A DNA stretch of 64,000 nt from Saxidomus purpurata. Its lineage: Eukaryota; Mollusca; Bivalvia; Venerida; Veneridae. The DNA lies in the NCBI GenBank assembly GCA_022818135.1, contig JAFMSR010000010.1:31482269-31546268 (forward strand), in the 5' to 3' direction. Of the stretch, positions 24,996 through 37,100 are shown piece by piece. The notes beneath the pieces were generated by a model. That model had not been told where the DNA came from and made no database searches. It saw nothing but the letters and a program-made list of their open reading frames with translations. The translations under genes were made by a program, and so were the position numbers. How positions within the stretch are numbered: the stretch's first letter is position 1; every line of letters begins with the position of its first letter.

Positions 24996-25197
24996 ACGGG
25001 CTGGTTCGAGAATGCAGTGGTATGAGCGCTTTCGCTTCAGGATCGGAGAGACCTGGGTTCGAACCCCTTACGTGCCAAGTAGTGCCAGTGTCCTTTAGCA
25101 AGACACGGCTATTTCAACATTGCCACTCTCTGTCTTCGAGGTGTGAGACTCGAGAGCGATTAGAATTTGATTCCATTTAAAGTGAGTCTCGAGAGCG
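24996..25197 (+). mobile_element. tRNA-related SINE-like repeat
   Basis: ATGCAGTGGTATGAGCGC resembles an A-box region, and ACCTGGGTTCGAACCCC is a perfect B box about 45 nt later. The downstream body includes AGTGTCCTTTAGCAAGACACGG. It is non-coding and likely a tRNA-derived SINE. Confidence 0.55.
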
Positions 25198-25789
25198 ATT
25201 AAGATAAGTTGTAAGATCTTGTTTCGCAACCAAATGAAAATGAACTGGCTTAAATTAAATAAATAATTATTTTAATGTTTTCAAGCAATGCATTTGACTT
25301 ATTAAAATATACAATATGTAAAATATTGTTAAATATGATTTCTATAAAAATGATGGAACATTTTTGCAATTAAAATTCAGGTTCTAAGACGTCTTACACT
25401 TGCAGAACTGGAAGACACACTCCCAGAATGGTTGATAGCAAATTATGAATGGGTTAGAATGCACTATTTCTTGTTTTTGAACACAACGTAAATGCCAGAA
25501 GCTCACTAAAACCCGTGTTGGAACGAGATAGTTATGCATATTCTTAATCTATATACACTAGTCTCGCTAAAATTTCAAATGTACTTGTCCATCTTTCAAT
25601 ATTTGAAAGTTTATTTGATAGTTCATATGATAGCTTATTGAAACTGTTCTGTTTGAGAAGCAAACGGCAGATATTGACCACATTGCACTGAAATGAAGGC
25701 TGTTCATGATCTACACTGGTTGCAAAGGAAACATTTTTTGACGCCAGCAGCATATAAGAGTTAATTATAACATGTATGACATTCGTGGT

Positions 25790-26040
25790 TAGTGGTGCTG
25801 TATGAGTTTAACGCCCGTATCAACCTTATTTCTGTTATTTTACTAGGTGGGCAGTTTACCCAACCATCGCTCCCGGGGGAAACCAGCACTACACTCCCAT
25901 GCTCCGTTAGATACTTTCTCCTATAAAGAGACATGACCGGTGACACTCTCGAACACATGACCCATGATCGTTGAGAGGTTACAGTGATTTCAAGTCATCG
26001 ACTCTAGCCACTCGACCACGGATGTACTTCTGGGTAGTTA
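25790..26040. repeat. Interspersed repeat, SINE/MITE-like
   Basis: The segment holds GTTTAACGCCCGTATCAACC, GTGGGCAGTTTACCCAACC, CGAACACATGACCCATGATC and GACTCTAGCCACTCGACCACGG. These motifs are familiar from dispersed bivalve repeats, and the last one resembles a reversed tRNA-like head. Boundaries are approximate. Confidence 0.35.
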
Positions 26041-26093
26041 TTTGCTAGATTATTTCTTTTAGAAGTTTGAATTAGTTTATACTAATTTATTTT

Positions 26094-26233
26094 AGCTCGA
26101 TTGTGAAGAAAGCCTTTGGCTTATCGAGTCACTGTCGAGTCCGCTTCCTGGAAAAACCAGTACTGGTGTCATATGAGGAAGTACGGTCGTGACCCTAGTG
26201 GGGCTCGAACCGGCAAACACCACCGCTCCCCTC
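26094..26233 (-). mobile_element. SINE-like repeat, copy 2
   Basis: AGCTCGATTGTGAAGAAAGC to CACCGCTCCCCTC, closely similar to 11588-11760, including GTGGGGCTCGAACC (reverse complement B box). It occupies the same relative position, upstream of a conserved acceptor, as copy 1 does on the left side of the satellites. Confidence 0.6.
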
Positions 26234-26402
26234 TAAAGTTAGTTATTTAACTATAACTTTAGCAATGCTTGTTTTTTTAAGTTTGAGTTTGAAATGAAAA
26301 TGCTGAAGTTTTGCATTATTTTCAACTGGTTCAATGTCAGCTGTATATAATATTTTTCTCATTTCTGATAACTAACACTCAATTTGTCTGGGTTTTTTTC
26401 AG

Positions 26403-26735
26403 GATTTGATGTCTACATGCCTGTTTCCACTTCAACAAACATTACAGTTGGTGTGTTTAGCAACCAAAGACATAGTTCTTGTTTCCATATAGCAACCAAA
26501 GACATAGTTCTTGTTTCCATAACTTTCGCTACAGATTGTTTTATGTACTGCCAAAGCAAATGAACAAGGCACGCTGAAGTTATTTACTGTTGATTTTGAG
26601 AGATAGTGGTCGTCAGATGTTTGCTGGTATACTGCTGAAGATGAGAACTGTTGACTGCTGACTGCTTTAGTCTCAGGAAATGTACAAACGTGCTTGATTT
26701 ACTACATGTATAATATCAACACGGGATGAAACCAG
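26403..26735 (+). other. Exon-like segment, diverged copy of 12780-13062
   Basis: Preceded by GATAACTAACACTC (good branch site) and a GGGTTTTTTTCAG acceptor. Later landmarks match 12780-13062. It contains a 32-bp tandem duplication at 26459-26521. The following 61-codon open frame (26726-26911) is not recognised and is probably chance. Confidence 0.3.
26459..26521 (+). repeat. 32-bp tandem duplication
   Basis: AGCAACCAAAGACATAGTTC followed by TTGTTTCCATAT occurs twice head to tail with no mismatch. Confidence 0.95.
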
Positions 26736-27826
26736 AAGTGACCGTTAACCAAAACGATTTTGACCACAGGGACAAAAACGAGATATCATTTTCAGCAAAA
26801 CTCTTCACAGAGACATTTCAACTTGCTTTCAAATCTAATCACAGGACATGTTTTGGAGAAAAAGAGTTTCATGTTATGGAGCCAAGTGTTAAGTTTATGA
26901 ATTTTGTGTAATTGTTTATGTTCCAGGCATTAATTTTGATGGCCATTGTTCAAGTTTGGATGTTATACTTACTCGTGGCATTTAGATTACCATGAAAGAT
27001 GCCGGCAAAAAATGACTGTTATCTGAACAAGAAAAACAAACTATTTCTAACCTTGTTGTATAGATCGATAGTAAATGATATAAATATAAAGCAGTATTTT
27101 TCAATGATATTGTAAAAAATAAGAAATGCTCTCTGACAATATTTTATTTAGATAAGGACGGCAATAAAACGTTCAAAAATATACCATTCTAATATATAAT
27201 CTAGTCTACGCTTTGATTCACTTCAGTTGGATTTTATCTCAATAGATATTTTGAAGTTATATGTTTCAGATCTACGTGTTATTCATAATTTGTTATTTAT
27301 ATTTAAAGCTTTAATACTGCTGAAAATGACCAGCAAAAGTACGGTCAAGAAAAGTTCTTACAACATAAAAAATGTCTAGAAAATTAAAAGAAAACAAGTT
27401 ATGCTCAACCATTTCTTTCATAAGTACATGCAAACACAAATTTATCATATCAAATTGATGGAAAATCATTTTACGACCAGGCGGTTAAAAAACGATTTTG
27501 TCATTTTTCAACTTTGTTCAATAGGAATGAAATTGTTGTATATATCTATGTTATTTAACTATAACTTATTATTAATAAGCAATGCTTGTTTTTTACCGAT
27601 TCTAAACCATTGGTGAATGAACTTCATTAAATTGCGATTATCATATTTAAGGATATACTCACTTTAAGTTAACTGCTATTTCAATTTTAATGTATTATTA
27701 CGTCGAAATAGTATTTGAAAATAGAAGCATTTTCTTTAACCGTTCTTCCTGTTCACACATATACGTCGCCATCCTTTCTGTCTAGGCAGGTTGTATGTCT
27801 TGCAGTTTATAATATTGTATGAATTA
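26736..27826. other. Intergenic AT-rich DNA, nothing recognised
   Basis: No gene, RNA or array was recognised. A possible polyadenylation hexamer (GGCAATAAAACG) lies near 27160, but no transcript is established. Confidence 0.5.
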
Positions 27827-28555
27827 GTAACAATGATAACAATAACAATGATAACGATAACAATGATAACAATAACAGTGATAACAATAACAATGATAAC
27901 AATAACAATGATAACAATAACACTGATAACAATGACAACAATAACAATGATAACAATAACAATGATAACAATAACACTGATAACAATAACAATGATAACA
28001 ATAATAGGATAACAATAACAGTGATAACAATAACACTGATAACGATAACACTGATAACGATAACAATGATAACAATAACAATGATAACAATAACAGTGAT
28101 AACAATAACAATGATAACAATAACAATGATAACAATAACAGCGATAACAATAACAGTGATAACAATAACAGTGGTAACAATGATAACAATAACAACGATA
28201 ACAATAACAGTGATAACAGTAACAGTGGTAACAATGATAATGATAACAGTAATAATGATAACAATAATTATAATAATAATGATAACAATAACAGTGATAA
28301 CAATAACAGTGATAACAATGATAACAATAACAACGATAATAATAACAGTGAAAACAATAACAATGACAATGATAACAATAATGATAACAATAATAATGAT
28401 AACAGTAATAATGATAACAATAATTATAATGACAATAACAATGATAACAATAACAATGATAACAATAACAGTGATAACAATAACAGTGATAACAATAAGG
28501 ATAACAATAATTATAATAACAATAATAATGATGACAATAACAACCACAATATTTA
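27827..28555. repeat. Trinucleotide-based minisatellite (AAC/AAT/GAT/AGT)
   Basis: About 730 bp built almost only from the triplets AAC, AAT, GAT and AGT in 12- and 24-bp higher units (AACAATGATAACAATAACAGTGAT). Because the period is a multiple of three and the triplets contain no in-frame stops, long frames stay open on both strands. The resulting peptides (CYCYH, VIVI, LLLLS repeats) are artefacts. Confidence 0.95.
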
Positions 28556-30071
28556 AAGCACAAATAACATAACTATACTGTAAACCATGTCAGTAATTTT
28601 CGCTCTTTTTATAGAAGCCACATTCCATTGTACAATAGAATAATACATACTAGTTTTCCTTGTTTCAGAAATAAGAATTGACATTCGTTGTGTTGTTTTG
28701 TTGTATATTAACAGTTCAATTAATAGACATGTACTACATTTATTTAAAAGCTCTAGTAATTCAATGTTAATGAAAACTTGAGATCAACAATTTAATTAGT
28801 GTGAATAATTATTACCCTTCAAACTGACCATCAGAATCAAAGTTTAAGAAAGTCATTCAACATTGGTTTTTACTGTGAGAAAAATGAGTGTTGGAACCAA
28901 AGATTTACTTAAAGTAAAAAAAAATACAGTAATTTCCATTGAATACAGTTGAAATCTTTTTGGACTATCCTGGTGAAAATCTACATATTTTCACTTCTAC
29001 TATGATCTGCTAATGACAGAAATTTGAAAGCATTAATCTTACTTGACTATGATGTAGTATGTCCATTTTAAAGTGTTGCATAACTTTGATATACATGTAC
29101 ATGTTTTTATAGTTAGAGGCATGATTAAAGTCCCTTGATCACTTTCCAAGCCAACTACTCTAACCACATTCGGCATTAAAAAAAAAGTTGAATGTCAGGA
29201 GACTTGAGAGGTCTTCGCTGATCTTGAGCATGGATTCTCCTACCTCCCCCTCCCACGACGGAGTAGGGTTGGGTAGCCCGCTCGCAGCAATAACCTGACA
29301 TTGGCATTAAATTTATATATTCATCGTGCAAACCAATGCGCATGTTTACAGTCCAATTACGCTTTTTGTATTGATTAATGTTATTTTTGGCAATCAATGC
29401 ATTTTTGATATACTGGTTGTAGCTAAGATTGAACGAATGTACATGTATGTGTAGCGGTTGCGAAAATAAACTTGATAGTTGGCTGACGGGCCTCATCCCT
29501 TGAAAAAAGTGTTTTGATTTTATTAATCTATAATGAAAGTAAGGTATATAGGTAATGGTTTTAGGAGGACACATGCTAGCGAAAATATAGGTTATAAATG
29601 ATTTATGCTCGTTTGAGGGATAAAGGTTTATTGTCAATATGTTGTATAGGCATACGACTACATTAAATGATATGTTCTGTTCTGTTCTGTACTATTAAAG
29701 TATTTGTAGAGTTCTTGTCTTTTTTGTTATTACATATGAAGATACTTAGTACCGCGGTACCAGGAAAAAACCGGGCTAATATCTATTTTAATATTAATTT
29801 TTAAGACTGAAAGATGGTGACATTTCCGATGCCCATTAAGCACACACTGTCTTGTTTAATGTCACTAAAACAAAAGTTCTGGGGTCTGCTAGTCAACGAT
29901 ATTAATGACTTTATCTTTATTGTATTATTTCTATCTTATGATTAACTTGATATTTTTTCTTTATTATGTTTAATATTTTATACCAAATATATTTTATCAT
30001 TAATCCACTGTACATTGAATCTGATATATCAATTTAATTTCCCGACGTGTGACCTTTAGAAACTTCAGTAA
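28556..30071. other. Intergenic; possible retroposon 3' end near 29.2-29.7 kb
   Basis: A 153-codon minus frame at 29176-29637 has no recognised domain. The segment ends at a short (TTCTG)n run near 29672-29690, which could be the microsatellite tail of a non-LTR retroposon on the + strand. Nothing else was recognised. Confidence 0.25.
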
Positions 30072-30327
30072 CTATATCCTCTGTAGCAGTAGCAGTGTTC
30101 TCTCTAATATATATTCTGGTGCTGGCTGGTACGTTCTGCCAAGTTGAAGGAGGTCCGCTCGCCTTCTAACGAAATCATGCTTTCTTAGTCTTAAATGTTG
30201 TGTCCTTGGACATTTATCTGTCTGGATGTTATGGTATAGAGTGTTGTCCACTATCAGCACATATCTCGCGGGAAGACTCGGCAGAAGTTTCTTTTTGTGC
30301 CACTTCTTTAAGGCAAAGAAATAAAGC
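30072..30327 (-). pseudogene. DDE-type transposase fragment
   Basis: On the minus strand the frame reads KKWHKKKLLPSLPARYVLIV followed directly by DNTLYHNIQTDKCP. This matches the region around the second catalytic aspartate (V-D-N-x-x-Y-H-N) of the DDE_3-like transposase superfamily, where a W..K.LP.LP...V.V.DNA.YHN pattern is typical. The downstream part (HLRLRKHDFVRRRADLLQLG) loses similarity, suggesting a frameshift, and the rest of the enzyme is absent. I cannot type it to a transposon family. Confidence 0.55.
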
Positions 30328-31739
30328 TACGAATTAATTAATGGACCTATTGATGAAAGAATGTCCCAGCTCCAGCTCCAAACTGGACAAACAAAAGATT
30401 AAAGTAAAATACCACAAAGGCAAGCACGCTAGCCCCGCATGTCTGCTATCGGGATCTGTTACTCTACGGAATGTTTGGACTTGTAACTTTCCTATTGACT
30501 TATATGCAATACTGATAATTAACAGATCGATCACGTTCAGGTCAGCTGAAATATTATCAAAGACCTATAGTACTTGCAAAACTTGTTATTAATAACAAAG
30601 TAACACATGCCCTACTGACTGTGAATATGCCCTTTGCAACGAGTGCAGATCATGATCTCTCTGTACATCAATATCCTATAGTACTGCTGTGTACTGTAAT
30701 ATTGTTGTGAACTGTAGCACTGTATAGTAATACTGTACAATACAGTATAATAGAACTAGATGGCACATGTATATTGTTTTTTAATAGAAGAGGGTCATTG
30801 GTCCTATATCGCTCACCTGAGTCAACAGAGAACATCTGTAACCTTGAGTTATTCTTGAACTATTTCAATGATTGAGGATCGTTATGTATCTATATCCATC
30901 GTGTGTCTGTTGACAACTCAATGCCCTCGTTCACGGGAAGCGGAGCAATAAAAAAAGTAGTTCTGACGGTTCCTCTTACTTTTCGCCCAAGCTTTTTTAA
31001 GTGATAAGTGTGGATTATTACTTATTTATGAAAAATAATCCTTTCATTTAACCGATTTCACGTGCGCGTGCGCGTGTCTGTATGTCTGTATTTCAAGCGC
31101 ATTTCAATGCTTAATTTTAATATATCCAAGAATTCAACAGGAGTATTCGGTGGACGATATATACTTCTTAGTAAATAAGTATTCGCTTCGTCCTTGATTT
31201 CAACACCCAGGCTGATTCTGGGAGACTCAGTAATGTTTCTAGTCGCATTACGCGTGTAGAGTGAAATCGCGATGAAATATAAACAAGAAGGTATGAGAAT
31301 TATCTTTCATATACATTGAACCAAAGTTGTCTAATATTAAGACATCGTCGATTAGGTCAGTAGAGAGTTTTGTTTCAATAAAACATAAAAAGTCATAATC
31401 AAGAAAATTATCTCATATATTCTTTCAAAATAACCTTTCAAAATGGCCACATTGGTTATAGTCAAGAATGATGAAACACAGTAGATGTTTTAAAACATAC
31501 AAAAATAACTTTTACCAAGTTCTTTCTGTGATTGGCAGAAACAATTTCAGAAATACATAACTGAAAGGGTGGATTTTTTTTATTTTTGACTAGGATAGTC
31601 AAAATAGATTGTTACAGATTCCTCTGTATTTAATGTGAATGAAACTGTTATACATATTGCTATTCTTTATGTATAACTATGGCAATATTTATTATTCTAG
31701 GAGTATAAATTACTGATTTAATGTTTAATTTAAAGTTAT
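30328..31739. other. Intergenic, repeat debris
   Basis: Around 30785-30850, GAGGGTCATTGGTCCTATAT and CGCTCACCTGAGTCAACAGAG resemble a dispersed bivalve repeat. Elsewhere the sequence is AT-rich, with a short (CGTGCG)n patch near 31062 and nothing gene-like. Confidence 0.4.
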
Positions 31740-32064
31740 GATGGTCACTTTGAACGGTAATACCACTTTCATAATAAAGTTTGTATCTAATACTCCGAAT
31801 ATTTTGATGGAAAATTGTCATAACTTCATTGTTCCTTGTCAGCCCTGGATTTTCACCGCATAATAAATCAAATACTTGAAGAAAAGTGCAAAGTAAAAAG
31901 TATCTCCCGTGTGAGTATACGTAATCGGAGTTGTTTCCCCTACACTGTTCATTGTGTCGCGTACTAATAACACTGCAGGAAAAGCAAATTTTTCGTTTAT
32001 TTAAAAAAAAACGCGAAATTTTATAAAGAGGGTACGTATCTAATAGATAGTAGTAACAACGCAC
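31740..32064 (-). pseudogene. Decayed non-LTR retrotransposon, start of endonuclease
   Basis: In the minus frame, FDLLCGENPGLTRNNE is followed directly by VMTIFHQNIRSIRYKLYY (residues coded about 31771-31857). H-Q-N-I-R-S-x-x-x-K-x is the typical first strand of the apurinic-like endonuclease of CR1/RTE-class LINEs. The preceding LLCG..NPG resembles the 2A-like GDxExNPGP motif known just upstream of such ORFs in some invertebrate LINEs, here shortened. No further endonuclease or RT motif follows, so this is a fragment. Confidence 0.5.
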
Positions 32065-32814
32065 ATAATGAACTAATTATCTTGAGTTTGAAGGTGTACG
32101 ATTTAACATTTACCTGCCTGCGATTAAAACATTCTATAAGCTTTTAATTAAGTCATTCACCTAAAGTGATATAATGTACATAAACGTTTGATGAACCATT
32201 GAGCTTGCAAAGACAATGTTTATAACGAACTCTAGCGTGAATAAGCAGTATTGGACAAGAAGGCATGAACAGAAACTATCAAAGTGAACAAATATTTTAC
32301 AATGCTAACAAAAGGTAGAGAGGGAAAAAACTATTTACTAGAATGTACAAGTAAATTATACACATGTTTGAATATAACATAAAGCTTAAACTTTTTTTAA
32401 AACGAACAACTTGGTCGGAGAAATAGAGATAAACTTGTTTTGCCTCACAAATTAAACGGCGACCGTGGTGTACTAGTAATTGGTGAAGGCGTCCGCACCT
32501 ATAACTGGTCTAAAAGATTTGATTTCGAAACCCAATCATATTCATATTTTTAAAACTATTTTCTTCTGTATTACTTATCATTTTCAGCTTTTTAACCATT
32601 TCTAAATGTTTTGCGGCAAATAATCATAAAAATCTTCATTCATGTCAAACTAATAAGGATAATGGCAAAGAAAAATTAAGACATACTGTATACATATTAT
32701 TCGATAATAGTCAGATCCGATACAACAGGTCAGTCAGTAGTCGTGTTAGGTTTTGCTTGTTCAACCAGAACTGGTCTACTTATAAGCAGATGAAACCGGA
32801 ATCTAAATTCATTT
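32065..32814. other. Intergenic, nothing recognised
   Basis: AT-rich, with no motif identified beyond short homopolymers. Confidence 0.45.
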
Positions 32815-33142
32815 TGAGTTGGCAAATTACAGAATGCAAAATCCTTCAATGCATAACAAAGTTACAGTCCGGACACGAATGTGTGCATATATACAGGATT
32901 CTATTATTTTCAGTCTCTAAGTGTGGCCTTGATATTTGAGGTAGGGACATGGGTATTGCCCGCGCCACATCGTCTTGATGTGCTGAACGTTTGTGCCAAG
33001 TCATTTTAAAATCATTCAATGCATGACAAAGTTACAGCACGGACACGAAATAATGTAAGGGCGGACGCACGGTCACACGGACGGACAGACCACAGACATG
33101 TGAACGGTGCGATTTTAATATGCCCTCTTCGGGGGCATAAAA
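32815..33142 (+). repeat. Interspersed repeat with two about 170-bp units
   Basis: AAAATCCTTCAATGCATAAC, followed by AAAGTTACAGTCCGGACACG, recurs about 170 bp later as AATCATTCAATGCATGAC followed by AAAGTTACAGCACGGACACG. It ends GGACGGACAGACCACAGACA then ATGCCCTCTTCGGGGGCATA. I recall this ending from widely dispersed bivalve repeats. It is non-coding. Confidence 0.55.
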
Positions 33143-34078
33143 ATAACTAATTTTTTTTTTATGATCAATTGTCGCATTTTGTATTATCTTTGAAACAATA
33201 TAAAATTTTCAATCATATAATCACCCAAACTGTTTAACTGTTGCTTACTTATGTTACTTTTTTATAAATATGAGATGTGGACAATCTGAAAGGTTATTTA
33301 GAATTGACGGGTAGTTGTTTTCTAATATCGCGTAGGTGCTACGGAAGACTCAACTTGCACGCGATCCGTGCATGCATTTCATTTTCGTATAAGTATTTTG
33401 TAAAAGCGCAGTATTTAAGATAGCATGTATGTAAAATTTGTTTCAAAAGCACACACTGTAATTGCGGTTCTTTTTTGTAATTTATTTTTGAGATAACGAG
33501 ATAAATTGACTAAATTATAAAGAATTTGTACTTGAACTGCTAAAAATGCAATTATGTTTGACAAAAAATGTATACATGTATATCGATTTGAAAAGTAAAG
33601 TGTTGAGTAACGATATATGACGACGCAGTATATTTGAAAGATTTTTTTAAAATTTTCATGTTTTGTCTCAGCTTACGAAACAACCAAAACTTTAAAAATC
33701 ATGTGATCCGTATACAGTTTGGATTTATTACATTTTTATTTCAATGAAAATGTTTTAAAGTGTCAGTTTAAACGGAATTGTACTCATATAACTGTGTTAT
33801 ATATATTTGTTTGTGAAAAAATGATTCTAATATTTTATTTAATATTCTATATGAAGCAAATTTCATAAATCAACGCGCAAATTATTGCAGAGTCCTGAAT
33901 TATTAGATAAGCTTTAGGTTTTTGTGAAACACGTACATTTGTACGTACACATTTTATATAATTATATTATTAGAAGCAGAACAAATAAACACAATAAAAA
34001 AAATTTAAGATCCCTAAAGCTTTCAATAAGCACATCGTGTTTTATTTTTTGAAAACAACATATCATTTCATATACAAT
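33143..34078. promoter_or_regulatory. Upstream region of the LRR/cadherin gene
   Basis: AT-rich sequence before the first exon. ATTTTATATAATTATA at about 33951-33966 is a possible TATA element about 120 bp upstream of the chosen ATG, and ACGTACATTTGTACGTAC at about 33931 is a small palindrome. No transcription start can be fixed from sequence alone. Confidence 0.25.
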
Positions 34079-34196
34079 ATGGATAGAGTTTTTAAACTCT
34101 TCGTACTCGCGATGTTAATAGGAAGTGTACATGCTTGGAGTGGGGATTCGTACTACAATGACAGGTATAGCGAGGACGGTATCAGTTACAGTTCAG
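34079..34196 (+). CDS. Exon 1: signal peptide
   Basis: Starts MDRVFKLFVLAMLIGSVHA and then WSGDSYY, a classic signal peptide with likely cleavage after VHA. An in-frame ATG lies 14 codons upstream (34037). I chose 34079 because it places the short basic N-region directly before the hydrophobic core. The donor is G|GTAACT, phase 1. Confidence 0.8.
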
Positions 34197-37100
34197 GTAA
34201 CTTGAAAAACTCCCTCTAACATTTTCTATCTTAAATTATAATTTCATTTGTGGATTAAAATGAAAGTTAAAGACAATATCAAAACAGGAATATTTTGTAA
34301 ACAATGCCGCAATGGAAGCGACCACTGTTTTCTCTATATCTTTGACTTATTGAAGACTATTAACCAGTATTGTTAAACCTTTTATTTCTAATACAAAGTT
34401 ATATAGTTGTATTTTATCTGAGTTTAAACAATTTGATTGCGTATGTAAAAGTGTTAAGAACAAAACACAGTGTATAATGACTGTGGGAGACAGCTATACT
34501 AGTTTATTTGAATATCTGTCTTTAAAATTTAATTAATTCTCTCTTCTGATTTTAATTGGTCTTTTATTTTCATCACAAGCTAATTTACTAATTTAATTTG
34601 TATAAACTTGGTACAAAATTCTTGTTACAGACGATGCAAATAATGGTCTTTATTCTGACACCGATTTGTACCTACCAACAAACCCATACACAACGACGGT
34701 TACTTCCGGTTGCACGTTTAGCGGGAGCTTAATCAAGTCTTGCAGCGCGAGCAACATGTATGTATAGTACTCGTTCATCTTATATACACGTGTACATCTG
34801 TAATAGTATATACAGTTAAAACACATTGCCGAATAATATTTCTGACTATCTCTTCGTTCGTTTATCGTGGTTTAGTTGGCAATATATCAGATCCATTTAT
34901 CGACCTTTAACCTTTCTTTCGTCGCCGAGCTTATCAAATCATTTTAAAGAGAAGAATACAAAGCATTATCTTATATGAAAGTAGGCAAAAAAGCAGGATA
35001 ATATGTAGTATGCGTTTTGTTTACAATGTATTTATGTACTTTTTGTTTGCCTTAGGTGTGTTTTTTTTTCGCGAAAAAAAAACGTAGCTTTGTATGTTAA
35101 GTGTCTGAGAATCAAATCTATATCTATTACTTTTATACATTTTTATGATAATCACGTGTATTGTGATCATGTTTAAAGCAAATTCCATTGAAGTGATAAA
35201 AAATGTCGGTGAAATAAATGCTAAATCATACATGGTACAAGTTACTACTATTGAAGTTTTTTAAAAGTATGGATACATTTGACGAATTTTATAATGATAA
35301 TTACCCCCACTGAAACGAAGATTACAGCGCATTTACTAGCGTTAACAATCAAGGTTGCGTAGTTTTTATTGACTCTGTAATAGTCATAATCATCTATGTA
35401 TTTAAATCTATAATTTCTTTTCCAATGTTGAATGAATGCGTAGTCAAGATTTAATGATATCAAGCTGAAAATAGTAAAATAAAGAGACTCTATCATACCT
35501 GACCTCTATTATTCAATAAACGTTTTGTTGATACTCTTAACATTACTTTTCTCGTTACAGAGTGTTAGCGAACCTTGCTTTTCCAAATATTACAGCTGGA
35601 GTGTTCCCTGAGACAGCAACGTCCATGTAATATCCATTCAATCTTTATTTCACTTAGTTCTATGGAGTTTTTTTAAAATTCATATTATTTTGTTTTTGTA
35701 GCTAGTATTGTTGCTTTACAATTTAAAACGTTTGAACGGTTGCTTGGTTTTTATTTTCACTAACATTTTACAGCAACGCTTTTGAAAACACTTCGACTTG
35801 TTAACATAAGTCAATATTGCGATAACACCGGCATTTACACCTATATTTTATATCATTACCGCGTTGCAATAGCGCGAACAGAAGTACCTGTTGTACGGCT
35901 TTTGAATGCCCTCTTGTCACCCGTTACAAAACCGTAGAATTATTCTTGGTATAATGCTTTGCGGTTTCTTAAATAAAATATTTACCATTTTAAGATTTCA
36001 ATTTTTTGTACCAGTAGTTTTCAAGCATATGATCATTGCATGTTGCATAGACGAACGTCTGAAGTGCATTACATTAATTTTAGACATATTTATTAAGATG
36101 TGATTGTTTTGATACCATTCACATAAACATTAAAAAGTACTGGTGATAAAATAAAGCCTTGGCGCAGTCCAATCTTTATATCAAACCAATCAGACGTATA
36201 TCCATTTACTCTTATACAAAACCGAACATGTGTATAGAGTGACATTACAGCTTCTAGCATCTTACTGCTGACACGGTTACACAAATGAGATCGATCAATT
36301 TTATCGTACGCTTTTTGAAAGTCTATAAAGGCAGCAAATGTAGGCACTCGTTTAATAAACAGTCTAATAATGACGATGGCCCTTCGGAATCTTTAGTTAG
36401 ACTTCAGATATGACGTGAGAATACGTAAGGGTATAGAATTGTAAAGAAGATAACTATTTTAAACCTGGTTGGGCAGATCAGTTAGGTTTTATTCTCACCC
36501 GTTGACTTTTGCTTTATGAAAGAAACAAAATTAATACTCTAACTTCGAACTTATCTTGAAAGATAATGATATGAAGCTTGCCATTTTTTGATAACATAGA
36601 TGTTATCCATATATTTTAAAAATGAAATATTTCAATGAATAAATGCACAAAGGAAACAGGATTTCGATTAAATACCGGTTTTATTAATTATAGAAAAACA
36701 AGTTATCTTAAAGGAGAGGAAATAAAAATTAAAAAGACAGAAATAAGTATTTTAATAAAAAAGAAAGTTGGATAGAGATTCAAACAAATCACAGTACAGT
36801 ACAATATTTCTAGCATTATGAAGAAAGACCTGGGTGGTCATTTGTCGATTCACTTAGATTTCAACATAATACAAACTTTTCTTCTGTTCGAACACTTTCT
36901 GTAAATTTTAACCTGCCAATCTTCATTATTTAGTGTCTTGCATAAGGTAATGTACATGCCATTGAAATAACTGTCACTTCATTTTCGCTTAGTAGTGGAC
37001 TTTTAAGTATCGCATAATATTCATTGATACTTGTTTGTATTAAGAAAATATTAATGTTATGTTTGCAGACAAATATGGTACTGTGGAAATTTCGAGCTGT

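Noticed and set aside
27736..28563. 275-codon minus-strand open frame rich in C, Y and H
   Set aside because: It lies within a trinucleotide minisatellite, and several other frames are equally open, so the frame is a composition artefact.
29176..29637. 153-codon minus-strand frame
   Set aside because: No domain, signal or splice support was seen, and the composition is like the flanks. Possibly antisense to a retroposon tail.
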